Shown: positions 7,735 to 16,620, counted from the first letter of the stretch. The stretch: DNA of 64,000 nt from Nostoc sp. XA010 (GCF_020829625.1 NZ_JAIVFX010000006.1:186001-250000); one strand, 5' to 3'. Notes: generated by a model not told the origin, from the letters alone. Numbers and translations: made by a program.

Positions 7735-9132
7735 ATGTTAGAAGGTTCAATCCTACAAAAGCTAGAAGCAGCCCATCGCCACACCACCAGGCCAATTCGA
7801 TTTGGTGTTTACTACAAAAATACCTTAGTTGCCCTGTGTCATGCTCTTGAAGACCATATCTTAACCGACGACGGTACACCCTTAGTAATCTCAGCCTTCC
7901 AACAGGGTAAATGGTATCTACAAGAAGCCGGGCGATATCTGCATATCGCCCAGCGCAGCAGAGAAATTGTTATTATGGCTGCTGCTGAATCCGGCTTTGC
8001 TGAACATCGCACAAGCCTTTTACCCAATGTAGACTTAGTGGCATTAGATTCAGTCGATCCAGTCGCTCAGGAGTGGCACTTAATTATTTTATCGCCTAAA
8101 TACACAGCAATGGTAATTTGTCAAGAATTATCAGAGGCTGATTATGGCAGCACTGGAGTCCCGACATCAGACTTAGAGCGTAAATTCTATGGCTTGTGGA
8201 CATTTGAGCCAGAGTTAGTGCAAGAGACAGCAGAAATAGCGATCGCTCACATCAAAAAATACAACCCAGAATTGGCGGAAAAACTCACAGCCGATAAACA
8301 ACAAATTGTACCGTCAATGGACAGATCCCAAAATTTAGGTGCAGTTGTCTCCCGTGTAGTAGATTACCTCCAGACTGGGCAAGATAATTTATCCATCCCC
8401 ACAGCGCTTCAGAAACAAACCCTAGATCGCAACTTGGTTTCTAACGAAATCCAAGCCTTTTTGCGAATGGCACAACTGATGGATATGGCAGATGTCAACA
8501 ATCCAATGGCAGCTGCGGAAGTAGTAGTTCTTGCTGAAGCGATCGGTCAACTTTTGGATCTTCCCGCATGGCAGATTAAGAGATTGCGGCTAGCGGCTTT
8601 GTTACATCGCATAGATCCGTTACAAAAAGCAGAAAGCGTTCTCACAGATGGTATATCCACACGCTACCAAGAAGATGCCCCCAGTAGTCCCTTAACTTGT
8701 CCCTTAGTACCGGGGGCACAAGTATTGCGAACTATGCCACGACTACGAGCAGTTGCCCAAATTATCACTCACCAAACCGAGTGGTGGAATGGTACAGGGG
8801 AACCAGCAGGTTTGGCTGGAGATGAAATTCCCTTAGAGTCGAGAATTTTGTCATTATTAGCAGATTTTCAGTGGCGAGTCAATCAGCGAAAATCGTCAAA
8901 TCAAAGCCGGGAACAGATATTTACTCAAGCTTTAGATGAGTGCAAACAGCAACAATCTAACCGCTTTGACCCTAAACTTGTAGATACCCTAACTTTATTA
9001 GTTATGGGTTTACAACAGGGACTCGACTTACCCATCATGACACCCAAAGTCAGCGCCGGTATCTGGATACTTGATTCCCAATGGGATAGCCACAGCAAGA
9101 TCAGTGAGGAGATTGATAGTTACTTTACATGA
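7735..9132 (+). CDS. DICT sensory domain protein with degenerate HD-GYP-like C terminus
   Basis: This 465-residue protein begins with a DICT domain (about 15-180), a sensory module found in two-component and cyclic-di-GMP proteins of cyanobacteria and related bacteria. The C-terminal half (about 240-435) resembles an HD-GYP domain: LLHRIDP (residues 289-295) stands where LLHDIGK is usual, and HQTEWWNGTGEPAGL (346-360) replaces HHExxDGxGYP, with EIPLESRIL after it. The HD pair and GYP are therefore altered, and phosphodiesterase activity is doubtful; a ligand-binding or partner-binding role is more likely. No membrane segment is seen. Its stop overlaps the pentapeptide gene start by 4 bp (ATGA), so the two are translationally coupled. 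Confidence 0.85.
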   Translation: MLEGSILQKLEAAHRHTTRPIRFGVYYKNTLVALCHALEDHILTDDGTPLVISAFQQGKWYLQEAGRYLHIAQRSREIVIMAAAESGFAEHRTSLLPNVDLVALDSVDPVAQEWHLIILSPKYTAMVICQELSEADYGSTGVPTSDLERKFYGLWTFEPELVQETAEIAIAHIKKYNPELAEKLTADKQQIVPSMDRSQNLGAVVSRVVDYLQTGQDNLSIPTALQKQTLDRNLVSNEIQAFLRMAQLMDMADVNNPMAAAEVVVLAEAIGQLLDLPAWQIKRLRLAALLHRIDPLQKAESVLTDGISTRYQEDAPSSPLTCPLVPGAQVLRTMPRLRAVAQIITHQTEWWNGTGEPAGLAGDEIPLESRILSLLADFQWRVNQRKSSNQSREQIFTQALDECKQQQSNRFDPKLVDTLTLLVMGLQQGLDLPIMTPKVSAGIWILDSQWDSHSKISEEIDSYFT

Positions 9133-9767
9133 ATATTGAAGCCATTAAATTAGGAAAACTCAAACAACTTCCAGGGGCAAATTTAGAAGACGAGGAACTC
9201 TCTCGACTGGATTTAAGCCGGATTAATCTTGCTGGTGCTACCCTTGTTGGCACTAATTTCGCTGCTTCCAAACTCGAAGGTGGGCATTTGGAGGGAGCAA
9301 ATTTGATGGGGGCGAACCTCCAAGAAACGGACTTGCGGGCGAACTTGATGGGAGCGAACCTGATGCAAGCAGATTTAACGGGCGCTGACTTGCGGGGTAG
9401 TAATTTGCGTGGCGCTAACTTGATGGGAGCCAGACTCAGTGATGTGTCATTGGTGGGTGCTTTTTTAAGTGGTGCCAATTTGATGAATGTGAACTTGCAA
9501 GGCGTTGATTTGCGCGGTGCTGACTTGCGTGGTGCAAACCTGACTGGGGCAAACCTCAAAGGTGCAGATTTAAGTCGCGCCGATTTGCAGGGTGCTCTGT
9601 TGAGTGAAGCAAACCTTGAAGAAGCTGATTTGCGAGGGGCGAATTTGGCAGGGGCGAATTTGACGGGAGCGAATTTACTCTGTGCAGAGTTAGAAGGTGC
9701 AAATTTGAGCGGCGTTAATTTGAATAAAGCGTGTGTAGTGGGGACAGTGGTTGAGACGCTTGCGTAA
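9129..9767 (+). CDS. Pentapeptide-repeat protein
   Basis: This 212-residue protein consists from about residue 20 onward of tandem A(D/N)LXX pentapeptides (ANLMGANLQETDLRANLMG and similar), about 35 copies. These fold as a right-handed quadrilateral beta-helix. There is no signal peptide, so it is probably cytosolic. Pentapeptide proteins are abundant in cyanobacteria and mostly without known role; some mimic DNA. The ATG lies inside the last codons of the DICT gene (ATGA overlap), which argues for a joint function. The repeats also create a long spurious antisense frame. Confidence 0.93.
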   Translation: MNIEAIKLGKLKQLPGANLEDEELSRLDLSRINLAGATLVGTNFAASKLEGGHLEGANLMGANLQETDLRANLMGANLMQADLTGADLRGSNLRGANLMGARLSDVSLVGAFLSGANLMNVNLQGVDLRGADLRGANLTGANLKGADLSRADLQGALLSEANLEEADLRGANLAGANLTGANLLCAELEGANLSGVNLNKACVVGTVVETLA

Positions 9768-9824
9768 AGATTGCACCAAAAAGCCACCTATGCCGATTAT
9801 TTATATTTTTGAGGACTACCCACA

Positions 9825-10085
9825 ATGACACCCGTCGCTGCACAAGTCTCAATCACCGCGATCATTCCCATGTTGAGCGCGATCGCAAATCGGCAATAGA
9901 AACAGTTTAAAGAACTGGAGGCAAATTTTGTATCCCAGTATGGCGTAGAGGTATGGTAAGAGGTTTTTAATTTCCGTCTCAAGCCAGCACTGGATAAAGA
10001 TTCTGACAGATGGCTACTGATCCAGTGGTTGGTGAAGGAATTATCTCAGTCAAAAATGTGGCTTAGGTGCGATCGCGCAAGGTGA
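9825..10085 (+). pseudogene. Possible decayed ORF with two in-frame stops
   Basis: From the ATG at 9825 one frame reads MTPVAAQVSITAIIPMLSAI, hits TAG at 9897, continues as KQFKELEANFVSQYGVEVW, hits TAA at 9957, then runs with protein-like composition (DRWLLIQWLVKELSQSKMW) to TGA at 10083. Staying in one frame across two stops suggests a gene broken by point mutation. I do not recognise the family, and chance is possible. This is what occupies most of the 9768-10095 gap. Confidence 0.3.
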
Positions 10086-10095
10086 ATTATGGCGA

Positions 10096-10560
10096 TTAAT
10101 TAAAGACTTTTTCTAAGTGCGCTCTTAATTTATCAATACTACCCCACTGCTTCATCAAGTTTTCACTAGATAACAATTTAGCTTTAGTGTCATACCAACC
10201 CCAATCGGCTTTCATTTCCTTCTGATCAAGAGGAATACCGTTGGGATTCTTGAAATCAGAAATCCAATAAACCTTAACCCATCGGAAAATACCCCATGTA
10301 CCTGTTTCGCGTTGAGGTTTATCTTCACTTCCCTCGTTCACTAATTCAACTACGTGCGTCAAGTATCGCTCGTTCCCAGGTGGTCTTTGAGAAAGGATGA
10401 TCAGAGATCCTTTTGGTAATTTAAAGGTGTGAGTATCTACACTTGTATCTTTACTCTCTTTAAAGTTTAACCGAAAGTAAGCTCCAATAGGATAGCCTTC
10501 ATACGCCCAAGCTTGATCATCATTGGCATTTTTGATATATTCCAGACGACTACAATCCAT
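10096..10560 (-). CDS. Hypothetical protein
   Basis: This 154-residue soluble protein is rich in Trp, Tyr and charged residues and has no signal peptide. The central part (KGSLIILSQRPPGN, LTHVVELVNEG, GIFRWVKVYWI) reads like an alternating beta-barrel and recalls small PUA/EVE-like modified-base-binding folds, but I cannot name a family. Codon use looks like its neighbours. It is transcribed alone on the minus strand next to the decayed stretch at 9825-10085, so this is an accessory-looking spot. Coding confidence comes from length and composition only. Confidence 0.65.
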   Translation of the reverse strand: MDCSRLEYIKNANDDQAWAYEGYPIGAYFRLNFKESKDTSVDTHTFKLPKGSLIILSQRPPGNERYLTHVVELVNEGSEDKPQRETGTWGIFRWVKVYWISDFKNPNGIPLDQKEMKADWGWYDTKAKLLSSENLMKQWGSIDKLRAHLEKVFN

Positions 10561-10699
10561 TATTTTTAACCCTCAATATTTGTTTGATGTTGAATCTCTA
10601 AAAGCTTTTTGGCTGCACTCTGACACCTTGCCTAAATGGAATATTAATGTAGTTTTTTTTAGCCGATATTTTATTTTTCTACAAGTTCATTAGCCATTT

Positions 10700-11524
10700 T
10701 TAATTTTTCACCGTTCGCCCTCGTATCCACAAAGCTAGTACACTCATTAACAACACCCCCATCACTCCTTGCAGGGGATTATTATTCACACCAGTTACCC
10801 AATCAGGAACTTGACCAGAATATTTCACTAATTTACCCACATTAATAATGTAGTAACCCCAAACTAAACCACCATGCAAACCAATTGGAAAACCTAAGAG
10901 TCCCCTCCGCCAACGCTTTCCCCATACTTGCGTTAACCCCAGCAGTACTAAAGCTGGAAATTGCGGCAGTGTATGAATAATTGCCTCCAAAGGTTTAATA
11001 AAGTGCAATGTAGCAAAGGCAGTTGCATCTGTCCACAGTGCCACACGCGGACTGTAATCTAGTTGTAATTCATCTAACAACCAGCCTCGGAATAACAATT
11101 CTTCAGCAAAACCGATGCCCAAGCCAACAAGTAAACCCTCTAAAATTACTTTCAGCAAGAAAACTTTCGGTTGTTGCCACACCAACCAACCCAATAAACT
11201 TTCTACTCCAAAAAGTATCAGAATATTAATTATCCCCATAGCCAAGCCACGCAGTAAATCCACACCATTTTGCCGCGTGAATTCTAAGCCATAATGCCGC
11301 AAAATTTGGGGCTGTTGGTAAACATATTTGCCCCATAGTCTCAGGAGAAAAATAAATATTGCATATAACAACACCAATGTCAATATACTTTCTAAGTTTA
11401 GATCATGCACTAGAAAGTATATTGGTGCAGCCAATGGCAACCATAGCAGCAATAAAGTCAAAATAAAAGAACCCAGCCTAATAGGGGCAGGGCGTTCAGC
11501 TAAACGGACAAGGTTTTTTTTCAT
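10700..11524 (-). CDS. CPBP-family intramembrane metalloprotease
   Basis: This is a polytopic membrane protein (about 274 residues, around seven hydrophobic segments) with the CPBP (CAAX protease/bacteriocin-processing, Abi) motifs EELLFRGWLL (EExxxR), FATLHF and a later HGG. Members are glutamate/histidine metal-dependent membrane proteases; substrates in cyanobacteria are mostly unknown. The frame opens at a GTG at 11545 inside a repeat, but the ATG at 11524 (MKKNLVRLAERPAPIRL) is the better start. It lies 64 bp downstream of clpS on the same strand, so the two may be co-transcribed. Confidence 0.9.
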   Translation of the reverse strand: MKKNLVRLAERPAPIRLGSFILTLLLLWLPLAAPIYFLVHDLNLESILTLVLLYAIFIFLLRLWGKYVYQQPQILRHYGLEFTRQNGVDLLRGLAMGIINILILFGVESLLGWLVWQQPKVFLLKVILEGLLVGLGIGFAEELLFRGWLLDELQLDYSPRVALWTDATAFATLHFIKPLEAIIHTLPQFPALVLLGLTQVWGKRWRRGLLGFPIGLHGGLVWGYYIINVGKLVKYSGQVPDWVTGVNNNPLQGVMGVLLMSVLALWIRGRTVKN

Positions 11525-11588
11525 ACTAAATAAGTCACCAATCACCAGTCAATACTCTAAATTTTGACCAATGACCAATAACTAATGA

Positions 11589-11870
11589 CTATTCATCAGG
11601 TTCAATGGTGCTACTTAAACCGTGACTTTTCAATGTTTCGCAATAGAACTCAGCGTGTTCCAAAGCGCAAGTAATAACTAAAGCTAGCCCGTTAGTATGG
11701 GCTTCCATCATGATGCTCACAGCTTGTGGTTGGGTAAGGCTAGGTACAGTGGCTATTAGTGACTGTACAACATGCTCCATCGAGTTGTAGTCGTCGTTAT
11801 GGAGCAAAACGCGATACCGAGGCGCGAGCTTACGGGTTGTGGAAGGCTTTTCAATAGTTTCAACTGACAC
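11589..11870 (-). CDS. clpS: ATP-dependent Clp protease adaptor ClpS
   Basis: This 93-residue protein matches ClpS: a variable N terminus, then YRVLLHNDDYNSMEHVV with the NDD motif that contacts N-degrons and the ClpC/ClpA N domain, and EAHTNGLALVITCALEHAE. ClpS delivers N-degron substrates to the Clp protease in the cytosol. Length is normal. Cyanobacteria often carry two ClpS paralogues; I cannot tell from this alone which one this is. The CPBP protease gene follows on the same strand. Confidence 0.95.
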   Translation of the reverse strand: MSVETIEKPSTTRKLAPRYRVLLHNDDYNSMEHVVQSLIATVPSLTQPQAVSIMMEAHTNGLALVITCALEHAEFYCETLKSHGLSSTIEPDE

Positions 11871-12166
11871 GGCTCTCTGCTCTTTCTCGTTAATTCACTA
11901 CAACAAAGTTTCTGTCCAGCGATCGCTTAACAGTTATTTACCTATTCTATAGTATTTCTGTTGAGATACTATGCTAGGAAAACCCTTTGCTGCCAAGGAT
12001 TGGTCGTATTAGTTTTGCGTAGGCACTTGTGAGGCACATGTCTTAAGACATGGTTGCCGTGAGAGTGCTACCCTAATGTTACAGAAGTTCCTTTAAAAGT
12101 AGCGCATTCTCACTTTTAAATTAAAACAAGTTACCAAACAATCGTTGTCGCTGCCCAAACTGCATA

Positions 12167-12514
12167 ATGATGGACATTAGCCTAAATTTTCTTCAACCAG
12201 GACAAATTGTATCTTTAGAGCATGGCGACAGGAATCTGTATGCAGAAGTCATTCAATTCGTAGTTTCCCGCCAGTTGTGCTGGGTACGTCCTTTATTAAT
12301 GGTTACTTTCATTCAAGAATCGCCGCTAATTACCGATTTGCGAGATGCATCTGACCTGCTTTGGCCTGCCAATTTATTTCGGCCAGCATTAGACACAGAA
12401 GTAATTACCTTCTTGAGCCAAGTTTTAGCAAAAGAACCGAAAACGGAACCTGACTCAGCCGCCAAGCAGCAACTCAATCAATTTATTCACCAACTTTGGC
12501 AAGCATACCAATAG
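12167..12514 (+). CDS. Conserved cyanobacterial hypothetical protein
   Basis: This 115-residue soluble protein starts MMDISLNFLQPGQIVSLEHG, has a beta-rich N-terminal half (LYAEVIQFVVSRQLCWVRPL, a small-barrel look) and a helical C terminus rich in Gln. I recognise the pattern as conserved in filamentous cyanobacteria but know no function. It is a single gene on the plus strand. A heptamer repeat tract (GGGAATT and CTCCCC units, about 12515-12620) follows immediately. Confidence 0.7.
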   Translation: MMDISLNFLQPGQIVSLEHGDRNLYAEVIQFVVSRQLCWVRPLLMVTFIQESPLITDLRDASDLLWPANLFRPALDTEVITFLSQVLAKEPKTEPDSAAKQQLNQFIHQLWQAYQ

Positions 12515-12620
12515 GGAATTGGGAATTGGGAATTGGGAATTGGTTATTAATTCTTCTCCCCTGCTCCCCCTGCTTCCCCTGCTCCCTCATCCCCCCACTC
12601 CCGACTCCCCATTCCCTTGT
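12515..12620. repeat. STRR-type heptamer tracts in both orientations
   Basis: Tandem GGGAATT units (GGGAATTGGGAATTGGGAAT, about 12515-12541) are followed by pyrimidine-rich CTCCCCCTG/CTCCCCA units up to about 12615. Because the two halves are of opposite orientation they could pair into an imperfect hairpin after the gene ending at 12514. Confidence 0.7.
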
Positions 12621-12769
12621 AGAGAAGATGTTTTTGAAGCTTTGATGTTAATAAAAATACTTTTCAAACATCCTCTTACTAAAACTTGTTTTACCTATTT
12701 GAAATTTTGATTGCTTCAGCCATAATCAAATTCACTTGATATGGGCAAAAAGCTTCTATACCTATGCAA

Positions 12770-12973
12770 TTAGGAATATCCTAAGTTAGGAACCAACTGA
12801 ATTCTACCAGCATCCATCTCTGCCATTAATAATTCCAGAGCTTCGTAATCAACGTCAGAAATGTAACCCAGTTCCGTCAATTCTGAGTTGATTTCATTTT
12901 CTATCTCAGGAGTTAATTTTTTGATGTCAAGAGCTTTTTCTACTAATTTACGAATAGCGTACTTAGTTCTCAT
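12770..12973 (-). CDS. Small hypothetical protein
   Basis: This 67-residue, strongly charged, helical protein (VEKALDIKKLTPEIENEINS, DVDYEALELLMAEMDAGRI) has no membrane segment. Small helical proteins with a LTPEIE...I segment are common beside cyanobacterial genes, but I cannot name a family. The start ATG at 12973 and good composition support coding. Function is unknown. Confidence 0.6.
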   Translation of the reverse strand: MRTKYAIRKLVEKALDIKKLTPEIENEINSELTELGYISDVDYEALELLMAEMDAGRIQLVPNLGYS

Positions 12974-13429
12974 AAATAATAACCTAAGTTTATATGATAC
13001 TAATTATTCCCGATTTATCTAAGCATAAATAGTGATCTAAGAGTCATATAGAGCACATTTTAATTAATTAGAAATAATTCGCTATGAGGATGTCAGATGC
13101 CATCAGCAACGCTAAAATGAGGGTTTTAACTTACCGTTAAGACTTGGCTAAATTAGCTTTAGCTATAGACTAAGCAAGTTTTCTCAGCATACTTACTGAT
13201 GATTTGTCGTTTCTCGGCTGTCTATAGTTGATTGTTTTTGAACTAGCATAAAAAAAAAGTATATATAAGCACATTTTAACTTTAAATTATGACAATCTTT
13301 AAACAGAGATACTAAAGCAATAAAGATTCAGCAAAGAGAAGTAAGACATATGGGCGATGCAACAAAATAGAGTTTATGTTCAAATAATTCTTAGCTCGAC
13401 GCTTTAATAATTCTCAATAGGATGTAACT
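12974..13429. other. AT-rich intergenic region upstream of the STAS gene
   Basis: These 456 bases separate divergent small genes. They contain A/T runs (poly-A near 13250) and no ORF over 20 codons with a credible start. They are presumably promoter DNA for both sides. Confidence 0.35.
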
Positions 13430-13759
13430 ATGCAGGCAGTGCTTAACTATCCAAAGATTGCAGTGATTCGCCCCCAAGGCTTTTTGAATGCTACAAACGC
13501 CTTGGAATTTGAACGAGATATGACCACAGCGTTAGCACAAAATGATATTTCCATCTTGGTAGTAGACCTCGCAGCAGTAGAATCGTTAGACAGCGCTGGG
13601 TTGATGGCATTGTTATCTATACACAAGCTGGCTCTTAGTTTAGAAAGGGGTTTCCGACTCTGCGCTGTTGCTCCGTCAATTAGAATTATTTTTGAATTAA
13701 CGCAACTCGATAGGGTGTTTGAAATATTGGATGATGAAGTTGAGTTGGCTGCAACATAA
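13430..13759 (+). CDS. STAS-domain protein (anti-sigma-factor antagonist type)
   Basis: This 109-residue protein is a single STAS domain like SpoIIAA/RsbV, with the conserved phosphorylatable serine in SLDSAGL (S55). Such proteins bind an anti-sigma kinase or other partner in the cytosol and are switched by serine phosphorylation. No kinase or PP2C phosphatase gene is nearby, so its partner is elsewhere. Length and start are normal. The B12 radical SAM gene begins 148 bp downstream on the same strand. Confidence 0.93.
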   Translation: MQAVLNYPKIAVIRPQGFLNATNALEFERDMTTALAQNDISILVVDLAAVESLDSAGLMALLSIHKLALSLERGFRLCAVAPSIRIIFELTQLDRVFEILDDEVELAAT

Positions 13760-13907
13760 CTTTATATAAAAGCACCAAGTTTTGGGTATGAAGGGGACTT
13801 TATGTAAAGGAGTTATAAGTTGCAACGGTAAACTCGGTTAGAAGACCTAATTCAATGCTAAGGTTGGGTTTGAGTAGCTGTAATTAAGGTAGCTAGAAGA
13901 TAGCACA

Positions 13908-16616
13908 GTGGCTGTTGCAGTTGAAAAATTAATAACATCGGATATTTTAAAACCAGGGCGTTACCTGGGTAATGAGCGTTTAGCAGTACACAAACCTTGG
14001 GATACGGCAGCAATACGCTGGGTATTAAGTTATCCAGAAGTATATGAAGTCGGTGCATCCAATTTAGGGCACATCATTCTCTATAACATTTTGAATGCCC
14101 AACCGCGTCAATTGTGCGATCGCGCCTACCTCCCAGGAAAAGACCTGGCAGCCAAACTACGCGAAACTAATACGCCGTTATTTGCTGTAGAGTCAAAGCG
14201 ATCGCTCACAGAATTCGATATTTTAGGTTTTAGCCTCAGTTACGAACTGGGTGCAACTAATATCCTAGAAATGTTGGATTTGGCTGGAATTCCCTTGACG
14301 TGGCGAGAACGGCAAAAAGCAGGGGAAGCAGGGGGAGAATTTACGAATCTCCAGTCCCAGTTTCCATTGATTTTTGCTGGTGGGCAAACAGCAACATCTA
14401 ATCCTGAACCTTATGCCGACTTCTTCGACTTTATCGCCCTTGGAGATGGAGAAGAACTGCTGCCAGAAATTGGCTTGGTATTGGAAGAAGGCAAACAAGC
14501 AGGATTGAGTCGGGAACATCTGTTACTGGATTTGGCACAGATACCAGGTGTATATGTCCCTCAGTTTTACGACATGGCAGAGGATGGCTCAGTTCATCCT
14601 AGTCGTCCAGACGTACCCAAACGAATTCTGCGACGGGTTGCAACTCCCATACCCGCGTATTCCATTGGGTTAGTTCCATACGTGGAAACGGTGCATGACC
14701 GCTTAACCATTGAGATTAGGCGTGGTTGCACTCGTGGCTGTCGCTTTTGTCAACCAGGAATGCTAACTCGACCAGCACGGGACGTGGAACCCGATCAGGT
14801 TGTAGATGCAATTGAACAGGGAATGCGGGCAACTGGTTACAATGAGTTTTCTCTATTATCTCTGAGTTGTTCTGATTATTTGTCCCTACCAGCAGTGGGG
14901 ATGGAAATCAAAAATCGCTTAAAAAATGAAAATATTTCTCTGACCCTACCAAGCCAACGGGTAGATAGATTTGATGAAAATATTGCCAATATCCTTGGAG
15001 GTACGCGGCAAGGTGGACTGACTTTTGCTCCAGAAGCTGGAACTCAGCGGATGCGAGACATCGTGAATAAGGGTTTGACAAATGAAGAATTGTTGCGGGG
15101 GGTAAAAACCGCTTGGGAGCAAGGCTGGGATAAAATCAAGTTGTATTTTATGATTGGCTTGCCGGGTGAGACGGATGCTGATGTTTTAGGCATTGCCGAA
15201 ACAGTAAGTTGGCTACAACGAGAATGTCGGGGCAAAGGCAGAAAACCCCTAAACTTTAACCTGACGATTTCTAACTTTACGCCCAAGCCGCATACACCAT
15301 TCCAATGGCACTCAGTTTCTACCACTGAATTTAAACGCAAACAAAACCTGTTGCGGCAAGAATTCCGCCGAATAAAGGGAGTGAAGGTAAATTTTACCGA
15401 TGTTCGCATTTCGGCAATGGAAGATTTTGTGGGACGAGGCGATCGCAATTTGAGCAAAGTAGTCCGGCGTGCCTGGGAATTGGGTGCAGGTATGGATTCC
15501 TGGTATGAAAATTTAGATCAGGCTTTTAGCGCTTGGGGAGATGCGATCGCTCAAGCCGATCTAGACTGGAAATACCGCCAAGTAGAAAATGGCGAATGGA
15601 ATTTGTTTCACGCACAAGATCAAACGAGATCGCCAGATGCGGAAAATACCCCACTCCTAACTCCTAACTCCTCACTCCTAACTCCCAACTCCCCACTCCC
15701 CACTCCCCACTCCCTCGATACTCCCCTCCCTTGGGATCATATTGATACCGGGATTGACAAAAAGTGGCTCAAAGAAGACTTGCAACGCGCCTTAGAAGCT
15801 GCAATTGTACCCGATTGCTCTTTTGAAGGTTGTTCCCACTGTGGCGTATGTGGAACCGACTTTGGCCATAATATTGTGATTGAATCACCAGCTATTCCGA
15901 AGTTCGCTGGCGAGTTTGTCCCCAACACAACTAAGGTACAAAGACTACGAGTTTGGTTTGGGAAACAGGGTAATATGGCTTTGGTAAGCCACCTAGATTT
16001 AATCCGTCTGTTTGACCGAGTTGTGCGGCGAGCAGGCTTACCAATCGCTTTCACTGGTGGATTTCATCCAATGCCGCGAATTTCTGTAGCAACTGCTTTG
16101 GCTCTAGGAGCTACTAGTAGTGGTGAAATTGCGGATTTTGAGTTAACTGTACCAGTGGCAGTCGATACTTTTCGAGAACAGTTGGTTCGGGAAATGCCCA
16201 CAGACATACCTATATATGATGTGGAGCAGATAGATTTAAAAACTCCGGCAGCGACTCAACTGCTAGAAACAGCAGAATATTTAATTACCGTAGCAGCACT
16301 CGAAGAAGTAACACCTATACAATGGCAAGAATGGATTGATACCATCAAAGCAAAAGACGAACTGTGGTACGAGCATACAACAAAGTCAGGCAAGAGCCAG
16401 TTAATAAATCTGCGCGATCGCTTGTTTGAACTGGAATTAGTAGAAAACTACAAAAGTATTGCAGAATCTATATCTGTTATTCGTTATGTAGGTAGCTATC
16501 GCCAAGATGGTTTTCTATTGCGTCCTGAACAAATCCTGTTTATGCTAGGGATGGTGGCTAGTGGAGAATTTCAACTCCTGCACATCCACCGCAATCGGCT
16601 AATTTTAGGGGTATAA
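13908..16616 (+). CDS. TIGR03960-type B12-binding radical SAM protein fused to a DUF2344-like domain
   Basis: This 902-residue protein has an N-terminal cobalamin-binding-like region, a radical SAM core with C274-x3-C278-x2-C281 (RRGCTRGCRFCQPGM), then EAGTQRMR and MIGLPGETD, and after residue 640 a TIGR03936/DUF2344-like domain (LRVWFGKQGNMALVSHLDLI, GFHPMPRISVATALALG). The two-domain fusion is usual for the family; its substrate is not known. The start is GTG at 13908. Unusually, residues about 582-603 ([18 protein letters not shown]) are encoded by nine tandem ACTCCNN heptamers (15653-15715), 63 nt and so frame-neutral, in the linker between the domains. A CSHCGVCG cysteine cluster follows at about residues 643-650. 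Confidence 0.92.
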   Translation: MAVAVEKLITSDILKPGRYLGNERLAVHKPWDTAAIRWVLSYPEVYEVGASNLGHIILYNILNAQPRQLCDRAYLPGKDLAAKLRETNTPLFAVESKRSLTEFDILGFSLSYELGATNILEMLDLAGIPLTWRERQKAGEAGGEFTNLQSQFPLIFAGGQTATSNPEPYADFFDFIALGDGEELLPEIGLVLEEGKQAGLSREHLLLDLAQIPGVYVPQFYDMAEDGSVHPSRPDVPKRILRRVATPIPAYSIGLVPYVETVHDRLTIEIRRGCTRGCRFCQPGMLTRPARDVEPDQVVDAIEQGMRATGYNEFSLLSLSCSDYLSLPAVGMEIKNRLKNENISLTLPSQRVDRFDENIANILGGTRQGGLTFAPEAGTQRMRDIVNKGLTNEELLRGVKTAWEQGWDKIKLYFMIGLPGETDADVLGIAETVSWLQRECRGKGRKPLNFNLTISNFTPKPHTPFQWHSVSTTEFKRKQNLLRQEFRRIKGVKVNFTDVRISAMEDFVGRGDRNLSKVVRRAWELGAGMDSWYENLDQAFSAWGDAIAQADLDWKYRQVENGEWNLFHAQDQTRSPDAENTPLLTPNSSLLTPNSPLPTPHSLDTPLPWDHIDTGIDKKWLKEDLQRALEAAIVPDCSFEGCSHCGVCGTDFGHNIVIESPAIPKFAGEFVPNTTKVQRLRVWFGKQGNMALVSHLDLIRLFDRVVRRAGLPIAFTGGFHPMPRISVATALALGATSSGEIADFELTVPVAVDTFREQLVREMPTDIPIYDVEQIDLKTPAATQLLETAEYLITVAALEEVTPIQWQEWIDTIKAKDELWYEHTTKSGKSQLINLRDRLFELELVENYKSIAESISVIRYVGSYRQDGFLLRPEQILFMLGMVASGEFQLLHIHRNRLILGV
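15653..15715. repeat. Nine tandem heptamers inside a coding region
   Basis: Consecutive 7-bp units read ACTCCTA, ACTCCTA, ACTCCTC, ACTCCTA, ACTCCCA, ACTCCCC, ACTCCCC, ACTCCCC, ACTCCCT. This is the same unit found in intergenic tracts at 31010 and 55171. Nine units equal 21 codons, so the reading frame of the radical SAM gene is kept. Confidence 0.9.
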
Positions 16617-16620
16617 TCCC

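Noticed and set aside
9125..9787. Long minus-strand frame opposite the pentapeptide gene (220 codons, Ala/Pro/Lys-rich)
   Set aside because: It is the mirror of the tandem pentapeptide codons; repeat DNA keeps the opposite frame open. No family look and no start signal.
15653..15715. Tandem repeats considered as a CRISPR-like array
   Set aside because: Units are 7 bp with no spacers; they are STRR heptamers. No cas gene or 25-40 bp direct repeat with spacers was seen anywhere in the window.
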